From NCBI GenBank assembly GCA_024500155.1, contig CM044874.1, positions 45,172,384-45,236,383 on the forward strand: a DNA stretch of 64,000 nt. The letters run 5' to 3'. Made by a program: the position numbers and the translations under genes. The DNA is from Chenopodium formosanum (taxonomy: Eukaryota > Streptophyta > Magnoliopsida > Caryophyllales > Amaranthaceae). A model generated the notes under the pieces. It saw only the letters and a program-made list of their open reading frames with translations, was not told the origin of the DNA and did no database searches. This document shows positions 33,704 to 44,555 of this stretch, in pieces. How positions within the stretch are numbered: position 1 is the first letter of the stretch; each line of letters starts with the position of its first letter.

Positions 33704-34307
33704 TGCGGCAAGTTTCGTCAGAATGTTTGAGGATTATTGTGTTTATAATGCCAAAGTTGGAGGAGGTGTGATTACTCCTATCACATTTTCCCGAGCCAGT
33801 GGGTTCCACCACAATCCCCCTTTGTCAAGGTGAATATAGATGCATATGTGCCTAGGAATAGAGGTGTTTGCTTAGGGGCGGTTGTCAGGGATGAATGGGG
33901 TAAAATTCTGTTGATGGCAACAAAGAAGACAGCTTGTAGATGGTCTTCTGAAATGGCAGAAGCTGCGGCAGCCTTCTACCGTACTCAGCTTGCGTGCAGG
34001 TTCAGCTTTACAAATGTGACACTTGAGGGTGATTCCATTAATGTGGTACGCGTTGTTCGAGACAAGCAAGAGGGTGCAACTCCAATTTTTCATTTCTATG
34101 AGAGTATTTATAGAATGAGTGTTGAGTTTGTTGATTTTAGTTATGTTCATGTTAGACGGGCGGGGAATACCGTAGCGCCTTTAGTTGCTAGAAGGGATAC
34201 GGGAGCCAGTTCTGAATGCATTTGTATGGACTCTATACCCCAAAGTGTTCAAACTTTGGCGAACCTTGATTTAATATAATAATTTCCCCGTGGTGTTCTT
34301 CAAAAAA
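33704..34307 (+). mobile_element. 5'-truncated LINE with RNase H
   Basis: The insertion is bounded by the 12-bp direct repeat AAAGTAAGCAAT at 33692-33703 and 34308-34319 and ends in a short poly(A) run (34302-34310), classical signs of target-primed insertion. It carries only the last part of a LINE ORF2. It lies within AT-rich MITE-like DNA. Confidence 0.88.
33800..34279 (+). pseudogene. LINE ORF2 C-terminal RNase H domain
   Basis: The frame shows VNIDAYVPRNRGVCLGAVVRD (first catalytic Asp region), EMAEAAAAFYRTQLA (Glu helix), VTLEGDSINVV (Asp strand) and YVHVRRAGNTVAPLVAR (last conserved segment). This is the RNase H-like domain found at the end of many plant L1-type ORF2 proteins. It degrades RNA of RNA-DNA hybrids during element copying. 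It lacks endonuclease and RT because of 5' truncation, so it cannot act alone. The TAA at 34277-34279 is the natural end. Confidence 0.82.
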
Positions 34308-34434
34308 AAAGTAAGCAATATTCAACCGGGAGGGCGGGATAAAATACAACAAAGTCAATAATTGGAAAAAAAAAAGAAAAAAAAACTCACATGAAAAAAA
34401 ATGTTAGATTAGTGGAATAACACGAGGAGGGTAG

Positions 34435-35080
34435 TGAAGGAAATGTGTCCTCGACTTTAGTGCAATTACTAAGTATAATTATGGATCATATTATGGAGAT
34501 AGTAATTCGTTTATTTGGATCGTCTATTCATCTTGCTAGAGAATGCTATAGAACTTTGGGTTAGTAAGTAACAAACTCGAAGCCCGCCTAAACGGATCCT
34601 ACAAGGTCACACATTAGGTTTAGATTAATAAAGGAACCCGAAGCCCAAAGTGGGCCTTAGGGTGACCGGCCAAGAAGGGAAAGGGGAGAGGAAAACCCTA
34701 ACCTAATTAATGATAATGTGATTATATATAAATTAGAGTTTAGGGAAAATAAAATAGAGTATTCAGTTTTATGAAAACAACGTAAGTTTTCCTCTCCATA
34801 TTTTCTCTCTAAAATCGGTTCTCTACTCCAAGAAAGGTGAAAGGTATTTCCCGTCCAACTAGCATTGGTGGAGTGTTGATTCAACCCGGTGGACCAAATA
34901 GAGGAGTCGCATTTGAGGCTCTTTATCTCCACTAAAGAAGAAAATTGCTAAGAGGATTCACGCTTCAAAGGTTAATTCCAAACTATTATATGATCCTTTA
35001 TTTGTATATGCATGAGATCCTGTTTAGGTGCGTATGAATGAGATTCATGAAATTCCGCTTACAGTACCTAAAACCCTAAA
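34435..35080 (+). mobile_element. 5' LTR of Copia element G
   Basis: TGAAGGAAATGTGTCC to AACCCTAAA, 646 bases, paired with 41932-42576. The target duplication GGTAG is perfect: 34430-34434 and 42577-42581. An AT-rich TATATATAAA near 34723 is a plausible TATA box. By eye about 30-35 positions differ between the two LTRs. Confidence 0.95.
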
Positions 35081-35081
35081 G

Positions 35082-35093
35082 TGGTATCAGTTA
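35082..35093 (+). other. Primer binding site of element G
   Basis: TGGTATCAG two bases after the LTR matches the initiator-Met tRNA 3' end. The following bases TTAGCC differ from the usual AGC. Confidence 0.85.
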
Positions 35094-37142
35094 GCCCCTT
35101 GCATATAATTTACAGGTCAGGATAATATGATTATTTTGATGTGTGAATTAGGCTAATTTTAATTCGATTAAGGGGAGGAATTGAATTATGGATTAAATAA
35201 CCTTATTAAAATATGATTTTTATTGATTGGAATTGATTAAATTGTGAATTTAATTGCTCAAATAGCCTATAAACCTTTTTTTTTAAAACCCTAAAGCCCT
35301 AATTGAATTTTAAATTTTGATGGTTATGAACCCTAATTTTCGTTTTTTAATTGTTGATTCATATAATTTAATATATTTTTCGTATTTAAAATTGGTTTAG
35401 ATTTGATTAATTAATTTATGTAAAGTTAGTTTTATACGAATTGGGAATTATTTTATATGAAAAGCCCTAAATTAATTAAAATGGAGATTTTAGATTAATT
35501 TTCTAAAATTATGCATAAAGGAGTTTATGTTTAATGTAATTAGATCACAAAATTAATTTTGCAAGAGTTGTAAAATTAATTTAACTCAAAAAAAATTTTG
35601 AAATTGATAGTTTGAGAGGGAGTAGCCACGGCTGGGTGGCAGAACCACCTAATGGTGGGCCACGGTGGCTGCTCCGGTGGTCATCAGGGGCGGAGGGCAG
35701 TAGGTGCGGGGTTTAGGGGAGAGGCAATGACTGAAACGTGCAACTGTTGCACGATGCCAGCCACTGCACCTACTGGTTGGTGTGTTGGGTTGCTGCCTGG
35801 TGCGCCAGCCAGCGCTGCTGTGGCTGGGCGCGTGACTGCCTGGCTGCGGCGACCAGCTGCTGCAGTGGCTGGGCTCCGGCTTGGTTGTTGCGGCGGCCGT
35901 GACGTGGCTGGCAGAGTGTTCAATCACGGCAACCTCTGTTTCTGTTTTTTTTAAATAAAAAAAAAATTGTTTTAATTAATTAATTTTGATTTTATTTTGG
36001 ATAACATTAAAAACTGATTTAGGAGGATTTTGAGCAATTCCAATTAAGGTTGTTTAGACTTGATTATAAGATAATTAAATAATTTGATTTTTTTAATCTA
36101 ATTAAAATTAGTTGGTTAGCTTAATTTTTGGATACAATCTTTTAGGAGGTTAGGATTTCAGTTTATTAAATATGATTTTTATTCTAAGAATTCCTAATTA
36201 ATTGATTTATCCACTTGACATAATTCAGAATATTTGATATTTTCATTATTGGCAAGTATAATATGTGATATTATTATGTGGCAATTTTTTTATATATGAT
36301 ATATTATTGCTATAAATGACTAGTATGGCCCTAGATTTAAATTATAAATACGATCTGCGTATCGTTATTTATTTTTGTAATTTAAATATGATCTGCGCAT
36401 CGTTAAGTATGTTTGTAATTTATTTAATTAGGAATTAGTTTAATTATTTAAATTCTTAATAATCCAAATAAGAGCCCAGATAAGAAGGCCCATGACGAAA
36501 GTGGATGGAGATCCATGAAGAGTCCAAAGAGGTGCCCATTCAAGCTTAGTTCTTAGGATTATGGGCCATACTAGCTCATATTTAATTTTTCATTTTATTA
36601 TTATTCTTAAAATGCTTATAAGTTTATTGTATGTTTGTTATCAATGCGCTAGAGTTCACTAATTAATAACGACATAATAAACTTAGCTCCCTCTAATATT
36701 AAGGTTTGCTTTTCCAAATATAAAGTACATATTAACCCTTAATTAATAGTAATAGGTCATGTCTCCGCAGGGTATTGTTATTAATTTTGGGAGGAGAGGT
36801 GAAATTGCAAATTTTGCACACTTAATTTGGTTAACCTCAACAAAATAATCAAAAGCGTTTTGGATTTTGAAGCAAAGGGACAGTTAAGCATGAGATGTTT
36901 TTTTTGTCTAACCAAGAATTACAAATGTTGTAATTAGTAAAGAGTTTACTTACCTTGGAAGTGTAATTTTAAGAAAAGGCCTCCGTCTGCTTAACGTTGC
37001 ATGTTGATAGGATCTTGGAATCACTTATTCAAATAGGGACATTAAAATTGAATAGAGTGCTAAGTAACCTAGAAACTATTGCGTGTTTTTGGTGCTTTTA
37101 TGAACATAAATTGAACATTGCCTTTTTCTGTCTGTGGATAAC
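35094..37142 (+). other. Long leader of element G
   Basis: Two kilobases of mostly AT-rich sequence without a domain. A sharp GC-rich island at 35640-35935 repeats GGCTG/GCTGG words and has open frames on both strands, none of which I recognise. The pair GATCTGCGTATCGTTA / GATCTGCGCATCGTTA recurs at 36352 and 36390. Confidence 0.55.
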
Positions 37143-37948
37143 ATGACTAATAACAACACAACTCGATTATCAACATCCGTCCCTTCCTTGAGAAGGATAG
37201 GCTGAACGGAGAAAACTTCATCAATGGGAAAGGACCCTAAGACTTATTTTAATGTCGGAGGGTAGAGAGGATGTCTTAGACAACCCACTTCCAGTAGTGA
37301 CTAATGAATCATCTGATGCTGACAAACGTCGTGCTAGGCAGGCTAATGATAGGTCTACTCCAATCACTTGCTTGATGGTGGCGGCTATGGGACCGGACCT
37401 CTAAAGGAGGTTTGAGACCAAAGATGCTTACACCATTATGCAAGAGCTTAAGGCTATGTTTCAGAAACAGAGATTTTGAATGTAAGATGGAAAATGGTGA
37501 ATCTGTTCACCAGCATGCTTTCAAAATGATGGGTCTTTTTGAAAGCATGGAACGTCTTGGATTCCCTTATAGCCAACAGTTGGCTACTGATATCATTCTC
37601 CATTCATTGCCTAACAGCTTTAATCAGTTTAGGATGACTTTCAACATGAATGAGTCTGAAAAGACTTTGACTGAATTGCATGGGATGCTTGTCAATGTTG
37701 AAAGGAACATTCCCAAAGTACCAAAGAAAGAGGTTTTGATGGTTCAAAAGGGAAAGGGTTTCAAAAAGAAGGGGGTAGGCAAGAAAAACAAAGGCAAACA
37801 AGTTGTCGAAGTTTCTGAAAAGCCTAAGCAGACCGCTAAGCCAAAAGTTGCTGCAGAAAGCAAATGTTTCTACTGTGAGAAGATAGGTCACTGGAAGAGA
37901 AACTGCCCCAAGTACTTGGAGGACAAGAAGTTAAGTGCTTCCACTTAA
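37143..37948 (+). pseudogene. Copia gag of element G, broken
   Basis: ATG 37143 opens MTNNNTTRLS. After a frameshift the sequence reads IRPFLEKDRLNGENFIN, the usual start of Copia gag. The capsid part continues as NGESVHQHAFKMMGLFESMERLG and a Lys-rich stretch, ending in a CCHC knuckle CFYCEKIGHWKRNC (about 37865-37906). Further frame breaks lie at 37190-37410; TAA at 37946-37948 separates gag from pol in the same frame. Gag assembles the particle and binds RNA through the knuckle. Confidence 0.88.
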
Positions 37949-38240
37949 GGTATTTATGTTATAGAAATCAATTTGACTTCCACTTCTTTATGGGTATTTG
38001 ATACCGGATGTGGTTCTCACATAGTTAATGATGTGCAGGGACTAAAAAGAAGTAGAAAACTAGCAAAGGGCGAGGTGGAGCTTCGCGTCGGAAACGGAGC
38101 AAGAGTTGTTGTACTTGTCGTCGGAAGTTATAGTCTACATTTACCGTCTGGTTTAATTTTAGAACTTAATAATTGTTATTTCGTTCCGTCAATTACTAAG
38201 AACATTATTTTTGTTTCTGTTTTTAGATAATGAAGGTTTT
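37949..38240 (+). pseudogene. Copia aspartic protease of element G
   Basis: LWVFDTGCGSHIVND contains the Asp-Thr-Gly catalytic triplet in the Copia form. ELRVGNGARV and LNNCYFVPSITKNI follow, as expected for this domain. The frame is lost near 38225, where two stops occur close together, and the sequence between 38231 and 38385 is readable only in another frame (SYNNMFYASAKLINGLYVLD). Confidence 0.85.
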
Positions 38241-38385
38241 TGTTTTGATATTAAGAACAAATGTTGTTCCATTTCTTACAATAACATGTTCTATGCTAGT
38301 GCAAAATTGATTAATGGTTTATATGTACTTGATAGGATAACATAGATAGCAAGAAATAAAAGTCGAATGATTTAAACCCAACATA

Positions 38386-39510
38386 TCTATGGCATTACCG
38401 GATGGGTCATATAAACCAAAAGCGCATCCAAAAGTTACAAAAGGATGGAATCCTTACATTATTCAATTATAAACCATTTAATGTATGTGAATCTTGCTTA
38501 TTGGGGAAAATGACAAAGTCACATTTTCCTGGAAAGGGTGAAAGAGCCAATGACCTCTTGGCACTCATACATACAGATGTTTGTGGGCCTATGAGTTCAA
38601 AGGCAAGAGGTGGGTTTAGTTACTTCATAACTTTTACTGATGATTTAAGTGGATATGGGTATATCTACTTAATGAAGCATAAGTCGGAATCATTTGAAAA
38701 ATTCAAAGAATTCCAAAATGAAGTACAAAATCAACTTGGTAAAACAATAAAAGCATTAAGATCTGATCGTGGTGGCGAATATTTGACCCAAGAATTCGAC
38801 AATCATCTAAAGGATTGTGGAATAGTTTCACAGTTGACTCCACCAGGGACGCCACAATTAAACGGTGTGTTTGAAAGGAGGAATAGAACTTTACTGGATA
38901 TGGTTCGATCAATGATGAGTCTTGTTGATATTCCAATTTCTTTTTGGGGATATGCTTTAGAAACAGCTGCACACACACACTAAATAGAAGCCCGTCAAAG
39001 GCTGTAGAAAAGACTCCATATGAGATGTGGAATGGAAAAGTTCCAAACTTATCTTTTCTTAAAATCTGGGGTTGTGAAGTCTATGTAAAACGTTTATTGT
39101 CAAACAAACTTGCACCCAAATCAGATAAATGTCTCTTTGTGGGATACCCAATGGAGACAAGGGGTTACTACTTCTATAACCGTCAATAGAATAAAGTGTT
39201 TGTTGCTCGTGATGGTGTATTTCTTAAAAAGGAGTTTATTTCCAGAAAGGCAGGTGGGAGTAAAATAGTTCTCAAAGAAATTCGAGATGAGCAACAAATG
39301 GATGTGGATCAAACCACGTCAGAGGCGAGGGCGCATAACTCTACTATGATAGGTCAGGTGTCGGAGCAAGCTAATTCATTAAGCGAAACTCCTATCGTCC
39401 CACTTGAATCTAATTCATGCGAAAATCTTCAAGATGTTGAAGAGAATATTTCTATTCATGCTCAAGCCTTACGTAGGTCGAGTAGAATAAGGATCCCAAA
39501 CAAGTAGTTG
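38386..39510 (+). pseudogene. Copia integrase of element G
   Basis: The integrase inserts the DNA copy into the chromosome. The zinc-binding part reads WHYRMGHINQKRIQKL ... CESCLLGK (HHCC). Core residues are visible: HTDVCGPM (Asp), LRSDRGGEYL (Asp) and LNGVFERRNRTLLDM (Glu). The C-terminal part (WNGKVPNLSFLKIWGCEVYVK, SDKCLFVGYP) lies in another frame from about 38980, and TAG at 39187-39189 interrupts it again. The DDE residues survive, but the protein cannot be made intact. Confidence 0.9.
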
Positions 39511-40300
39511 GTTGATTTCCTGTTAACGGAAGACTCTGAAATACTGATTTTGGAAAATTCTTAACCTACTACCTACAAATAAGCTTTGACGAGCCCAGAC
39601 TCTGAGAAATGGCTTAAGGCCATGAAATCCAAAATTGACTCCATGTCTGAGAACAAAATTTGGACCCTAGTCGACTTGCCTGATGAGGTCAAACCTATTG
39701 GATGTAAGTGGGTGTTCAAAATAAAAACAGACAAAAATGGAAATGTCTATATCTATAAAGCAATATTGGTTGCAAAAGGATTCAAAAAAATACATGGTAT
39801 ATACTATGATGAAACCTTTTCTCCAGTGGCAAAGATTAAGTCAATTCAGATACTTTTGGCGATTGTTGCACATTACAATTATGAAATTTGGAAGATGGAT
39901 GTCAAAACCGCCTTCTTGAATGGGTTCTTGATGGAGCATGTGTACATGACACAACCTGAGGGTTTTGAGGATCCAAAAAATCCCAAAAGAGTTTGTAAGC
40001 TTCAGAGATCCATTTATGGATTGAAGCAAGGGTCGGAGCTGGAATATTCGATTTGATGAGGCAATCTAACAGTTTGGTTTTCTCAAGAGTGAAGAAGAAT
40101 CTTGTGTCTACAAGAAATTTAGTGGGAGTAGCTTAGTCTTCTTTGTTTTTTATGTAGATGACATACTACTCATAGGAAATGACATACCAATGCTTGAGTC
40201 AGTCAAGGAATGGTTGAGAAGTCGATTTTCAATGAAAGACCTTAGAGAAGCTGAGTACATTTTGGGAATCAAAATCCATAGAGATAGGTCTTGAAGGATG
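39511..40300 (+). pseudogene. Copia reverse transcriptase of element G
   Basis: Landmarks are DSEKWLKAMKSKIDSM, NKIWTLVDLP, GCKWVFKIKTDKNG, ARLVAKGF-like LVAKGFKKIHGIYYDETFSP, MDVKTAFLNGFL and KLQRSIYGLKQ. The catalytic YVDD is at 40151-40162, followed by FSMKDLREAEYILGIKI. A frame break lies near 40045, just after YGLKQ, and a TGA near 40292. The motif set is that of Ty1/Copia, probably near the Tork group. Confidence 0.9.
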
Positions 40301-41139
40301 CTTGGACTAAGACAAGAGACTTATATTGATAAGGTTCTTGCAAGGTTTAACATGGAAAACTCTAAGAGAGGATTCATTCCCATGTCACATGGCATTTCGC
40401 TTAGCAAGAGTCAGTGCCCATCGAAGCCTGATGAGTTTAAGCAGATGATTAGCATACCTTACTCCTTAGCTATAGATTCTATCATGTATGCCATGATATG
40501 CACTCGATTAGATGTTGCATTTGCTCTGTCTTATGTAGAAGATTCCAATCAAATCCAGGTGAAGCACATTGGACTACACCTAAGAACATCCTAAAGTACT
40601 TGAGAAGGACTAAAGGAATGTTTTTGGTCTATGGAGAAGTAGATGATTTGGTTGTTAAAGGTTATACTGATGCGAGTTTCCAGACCGACAGAGATGATTA
40701 CCGCTCGTAATCAAGGTACATCTTTTGTCTGAATGGAGGAGCAGTGAGCTGGAAGAGTTCAAAGCAAGGCACTGTAGCATACTCTACGACAAAATCATAA
40801 TATTTAGTGGCGGTAGAAGCAGCTAAGGAAGCTGTTTGGATAAAGAAGTTCCTAACACAGCTAGGCATCGTACCTAGTGTTCTAGAAGGAATTGAGTTGT
40901 TTTGTGATAATAATGGAGCTATTGCACAAGCAAAAGAACCAAGATTAAACGACAAATCCAAGCATGTAATGAGGAAATATTATCTCACTCGCGAGATTGT
41001 AGACAGAAATGATGTCAAGATCTGCAAAGCTCACACGGATGAGAATGTTGTTGATCCACTCACTAAACCTCTCCCTCAACCCAAGCATGAACGTCACGCT
41101 AGGGCTGTAGGGTTGAAGCAAGTGTTAGAATGGCTTTAG
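40301..41139 (+). pseudogene. Copia RT end and RNase H of element G
   Basis: The segment after YVDD continues with ARFNMENSKRGFIPM and YSLAIDSIMYAMICTRLDVAFAL, the connection part. RNase H follows: GYTDASFQTDRDDYRS, YLVAVEAAKEAVWIKKFL, LFCDNNGAIAQAKEP and HVMRKYYLTREIVDR. The end VVDPLTKPLPQPKHERH is the typical Copia C-terminus. Stops lie at 40708-40710 and 40798-40800. Its TAG at 41137-41139 is probably the natural end of pol. Confidence 0.88.
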
Positions 41140-41920
41140 ATTGCTTTTGTTTAGAGAAACTTGTTATAATTAAAAGACATGATTTTGATGTTTTATGTTT
41201 ATATTGTATGAAATTTTTATCTTATTTAATTTTGGTTTAGTATTAAATAAAATGTCCAATATATTTTATTGAATTTGATGGGCTTGTCAAATACGCGATT
41301 TGATGCTGAAACCCCATAAGTGAACTGAATTCATAAAATATTTAAGTTCCTAATTTGAGTTGTTAATTTGGACATAAATGACTTAATAAAAGGATTAGCA
41401 TGTAAGATAGATTGATAGTGTCGTTTCATGGGCTATGGAAACATGGAGATGTTTAGTCAATCATATGGATATGTATAGTCGATACATGATCGAACAAACC
41501 TACTTAGAAGTTCTAGAACTTTGCAAATTATATTAGTGGATTTCTTAGAGATGAGTGGAACACTACTTAATTCAATGATTAGTGTAACTTTGATGTTGTC
41601 AAACGTCATGCCGTAAAAGGGGACTATAAAGGCAACACTCGGGTTGTGCTAAAATTTGAGTGGGAGTTTTGGTTGCCACAGGATTGAATAGGTCTTCCTA
41701 TGATACATAGGATGGGTATCTTGGCCTCTTGAAGAGTAAGAATTGAAAATGCATGGCCGTGCTCAAATGGATCATAAGATGATCATTTACTTAGCAATTC
41801 AAACTCGGATTTCAAGAAATAATTTGAACGCTAGTATGGATAGCATAGAGATGTGATCATACTATCAAATTAGACACTATGAGACTTAAGGAATTTGAAT
41901 ATTGCATACTTGTCTCGGAC
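41140..41920 (+). other. 3' untranslated region of element G
   Basis: Between pol and the 3' LTR, with no domain. The end GTCTCGGACAAGTGGGAGAT leads into the purine tract. Confidence 0.6.
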
Positions 41921-41931
41921 AAGTGGGAGAT
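41921..41931 (+). other. Polypurine tract of element G
   Basis: AAGTGGGAGAT, immediately before the 3' LTR, as is common in plant Copia elements. Confidence 0.88.
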
Positions 41932-42576
41932 TGAAGGAAATGTGTCCTCGACTTTAGTGCAATTACTAAGTATAATTATGGATCGTATCATGGAGATAGT
42001 AAATCGTTTATTTGGGTCGTCTATTCATCTTGCTAGAGAATGCTATAGAACTTTGGGTTAGTAAGTAACAAACCCGAAACCCGCCTAAACGGATCCTACA
42101 AGGTCACACATTAGGTTTGGATCAATAAAGGAACCTGAAGCCCAAAGTGGGCCTTAGGGTGACCGGCCAAGGAGGGAAAGGGGAGAGGAAAACCCTGACC
42201 TAATTAATGATAGTGTGATTATATATTAATTAGAGTTTAGGGAAAATAAAATAGAGTATTCAGATTTCTGAAAACAACGTAAGTTTTTCTCTCCATATTT
42301 TCTCTCTAAAATCGGTTCTCTACTCCAAGAAAGGTGAAAGTTTTTCCCGTCCAACTAGCATTGGTGGAGTGTTGATTCAACCCGATGGACCAAATAGAGG
42401 AGTCGCATTTGAGGCTTTTTATCTCCGCTAGAAAAGAAGATTGCAAAGAGGATTCACGCTTCAAAGGTTAATTCTAAACTATTATGTGATCCTTTATTTG
42501 TATATGCATGAGATCCTGTTTAGGTGTGTATGAATGAGATTCATGAAATTTCGCTTAGAGTTCCTAAAACCCTACA
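41932..42576 (+). mobile_element. 3' LTR of Copia element G
   Basis: TGAAGGAAATGTGTCC to AACCCTACA, followed by the target duplication GGTAG. It is collinear with the 5' LTR, with about 5 percent difference by eye, mostly transitions, so this insertion is younger than elements C and D. Confidence 0.95.
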
Positions 42577-43079
42577 GGTAGGTGCTGTAACGTGAACGTA
42601 ATATGGAAAGCTAGTATTTTGTCAATGGCTTACTTTTTTTGTATGTAAAAAATGATACCAACATCTCCTATTTATAATGTTGGTAGTGAAATTTTGTATG
42701 TAGAAAGAAAAGAATAGAAATTTTCAATTCATCATTCTTGTATCTATAATGTTTTATGACTCATTGCTTCTAGTTACTTTTTAATTTCTAGTAATCTCTA
42801 GAAACTTCAAATATATTGCATAATACAAAATTGTTGATAAATTTAGACAAAATAAATGCAAATACTAACATTGTTTGTTTCTATCTTGTGAATAATGTTT
42901 GAATAATTGTACCCTTTAAAATGACATTTGTTTACTTTTATTTTTTCTTTTCTTTTTTTTTTTGGGGGGGGGGGAGAATGTTTAGACTAGTGTGAGGATA
43001 TTTATAATTTTATACCCTTAAAAAATATCTATATACATTTTTTTCCAAATTAATGATGTCAATTACTAAATTTGTAATT
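42577..43079. other. Non-coding interval
   Basis: No gene seen. A run of T then G near 42953-42974 is a homopolymer tract. Confidence 0.5.
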
Positions 43080-43335
43080 CTTCCTCCGTTTTTTTTTTAT
43101 TGCACCATGAGGGATTTCACACCTCCCAATGCATTACTTGAGATATTAATACCTCCAATTTTACTTTTGTAAAACTTATAAAAATTTGATATTTGAAAAG
43201 TAAATTTCGAGGCGAATCTAACTAGATCCCACTTGACTATGTTTTTCCTAATGGATAAATCACAAATGATGGTCAAAGAAATTAAGTGAATAGTATAAAA
43301 GTCCTTATGGTGCAATAAAAGAAAAACGGAGGAAG
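43080..43335. mobile_element. Stowaway-like MITE
   Basis: Terminal inverted repeats CTTCCTCCGT...ATTGCACCAT (left) and ATGGTGCAAT...ACGGAGGAAG (right) enclose 256 bases without coding. The CTCCCTCCGT-type end is the hallmark of Stowaway MITEs mobilised by Tc1/mariner transposases. TA is present on the right flank; the left flank is TT. Confidence 0.82.
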
Positions 43336-44032
43336 TATAAGGCCAAATTCATAGCATTGAAATAAAATTTTATGGAATTCTAAAGTATAATATACGTAAC
43401 AAAGTTAGAGTAAAGGCATTTGCGACATTTTAAATAGACACCCAATTGCTCAAGCGTTGACTTATATTATGTTTTTAATTTGCCATGAAAAGTAAAAAAA
43501 ATCTCATTAGTAATCAAACTGTCGAATGTAGGCTCATAGAACTAATTATTTTATTAAAATAATATAATTTATGTCTTATTTTATATATTAAATGTGTAAA
43601 TTATAGGAAAAACACCTGTAATAACCCCAACTATGAGAAAATTACTTTTAATAATTTCAACTAAAGTTTATATTTTTTAACTATGAGGTGAGTTTGCCAG
43701 TCCCAGATGACCCATAAGAAATTAATTTCAAGGAACTCGTATGCAATCTTAAGTTCTGCATGGCAGCCAATAACCAGATTTTAGCATCAAATATTGGAGT
43801 AATTATGAGCATAAATCTGAATTGCTAATTACAGCTGTCTTAATGCATTTTTTATTTCGCATAGACTTTGTTTTTTTGTACCTGTGTACGTTCCAACATT
43901 AAAGAAATTTGTTAAAATGTCAACATATATTAGTTTAACTAATTAACGGTTTAAGCCATCAATGAAATCACTTCATCTTAAGAAAACCGTACGGATTATA
44001 CTAAATATATACTTGAGATACAAATTTTTTTT
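43336..44032. other. Non-coding interval with degenerate repeat end
   Basis: No gene seen. At 43606-43650 the sequence AGGAAAAACAC...TAATAACCCCAACT resembles 47118-47150, suggesting the shared end of a repeat family. Confidence 0.45.
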
Positions 44033-44555
44033 GGAAAATTTGCAAATTGCAGCCATTTAAAATTTGTATTTTGCAAATTGCAGCTATTGAAATTATTTTT
44101 TTTTTTGCAAATTGCAGCCCAAAAGTTCGTATAAATTGTAAATTGCAGACCAACTCAACTTTTTCATCGGTTTACATATTGAAAAATCTTCGTTTGAGGT
44201 TTTAGGGGCCATTTTAACCCATAAGGATAAGAAATTAGCTCGGAATTAGCAAAAAAATAATGTAAGTGTCTCATTTTTACAATTTCCCACAAATCGATAT
44301 ATTTTTGTTACGCAAAGCGAGGCACTTATGTTATTTCTTTGCTAATTTCGAGCTCAATTTGGTTCCTTAAGAACTAAAATGGCACCTAAAACCTTAATCG
44401 AAGATTTTTCGACATGTAAATCGATGTAAAAGTAGAATTGGGCTGCAATTTACAATTTATACGAACTTTTGAGCTGCAATTTGCAGAAAAAAAAAATTAA
44501 ATAACTGCAATTTGCAAAATATGAACTTTAAATGGCTGCAATTTGCACATTTTCC
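44033..44555. mobile_element. Fold-back MITE with arms of about 250 bases
   Basis: The element is nearly one palindrome. The left arm starts GGAAAATTTGCAAATTGCAG and the right arm ends with its complement CTGCAATTTGCACATTTTCC. The arms match almost to the centre near 44290. Each arm carries three or four copies of TTTGCAAATTGCAGC or close variants, like subterminal binding sites. T-rich flanks prevent a clear target duplication. No ORF exists. Confidence 0.85.

Noticed and set aside
35649..35954. ORFs on both strands in the GC-rich island
   Set aside because: Composition alone keeps these frames open; no recognisable protein.
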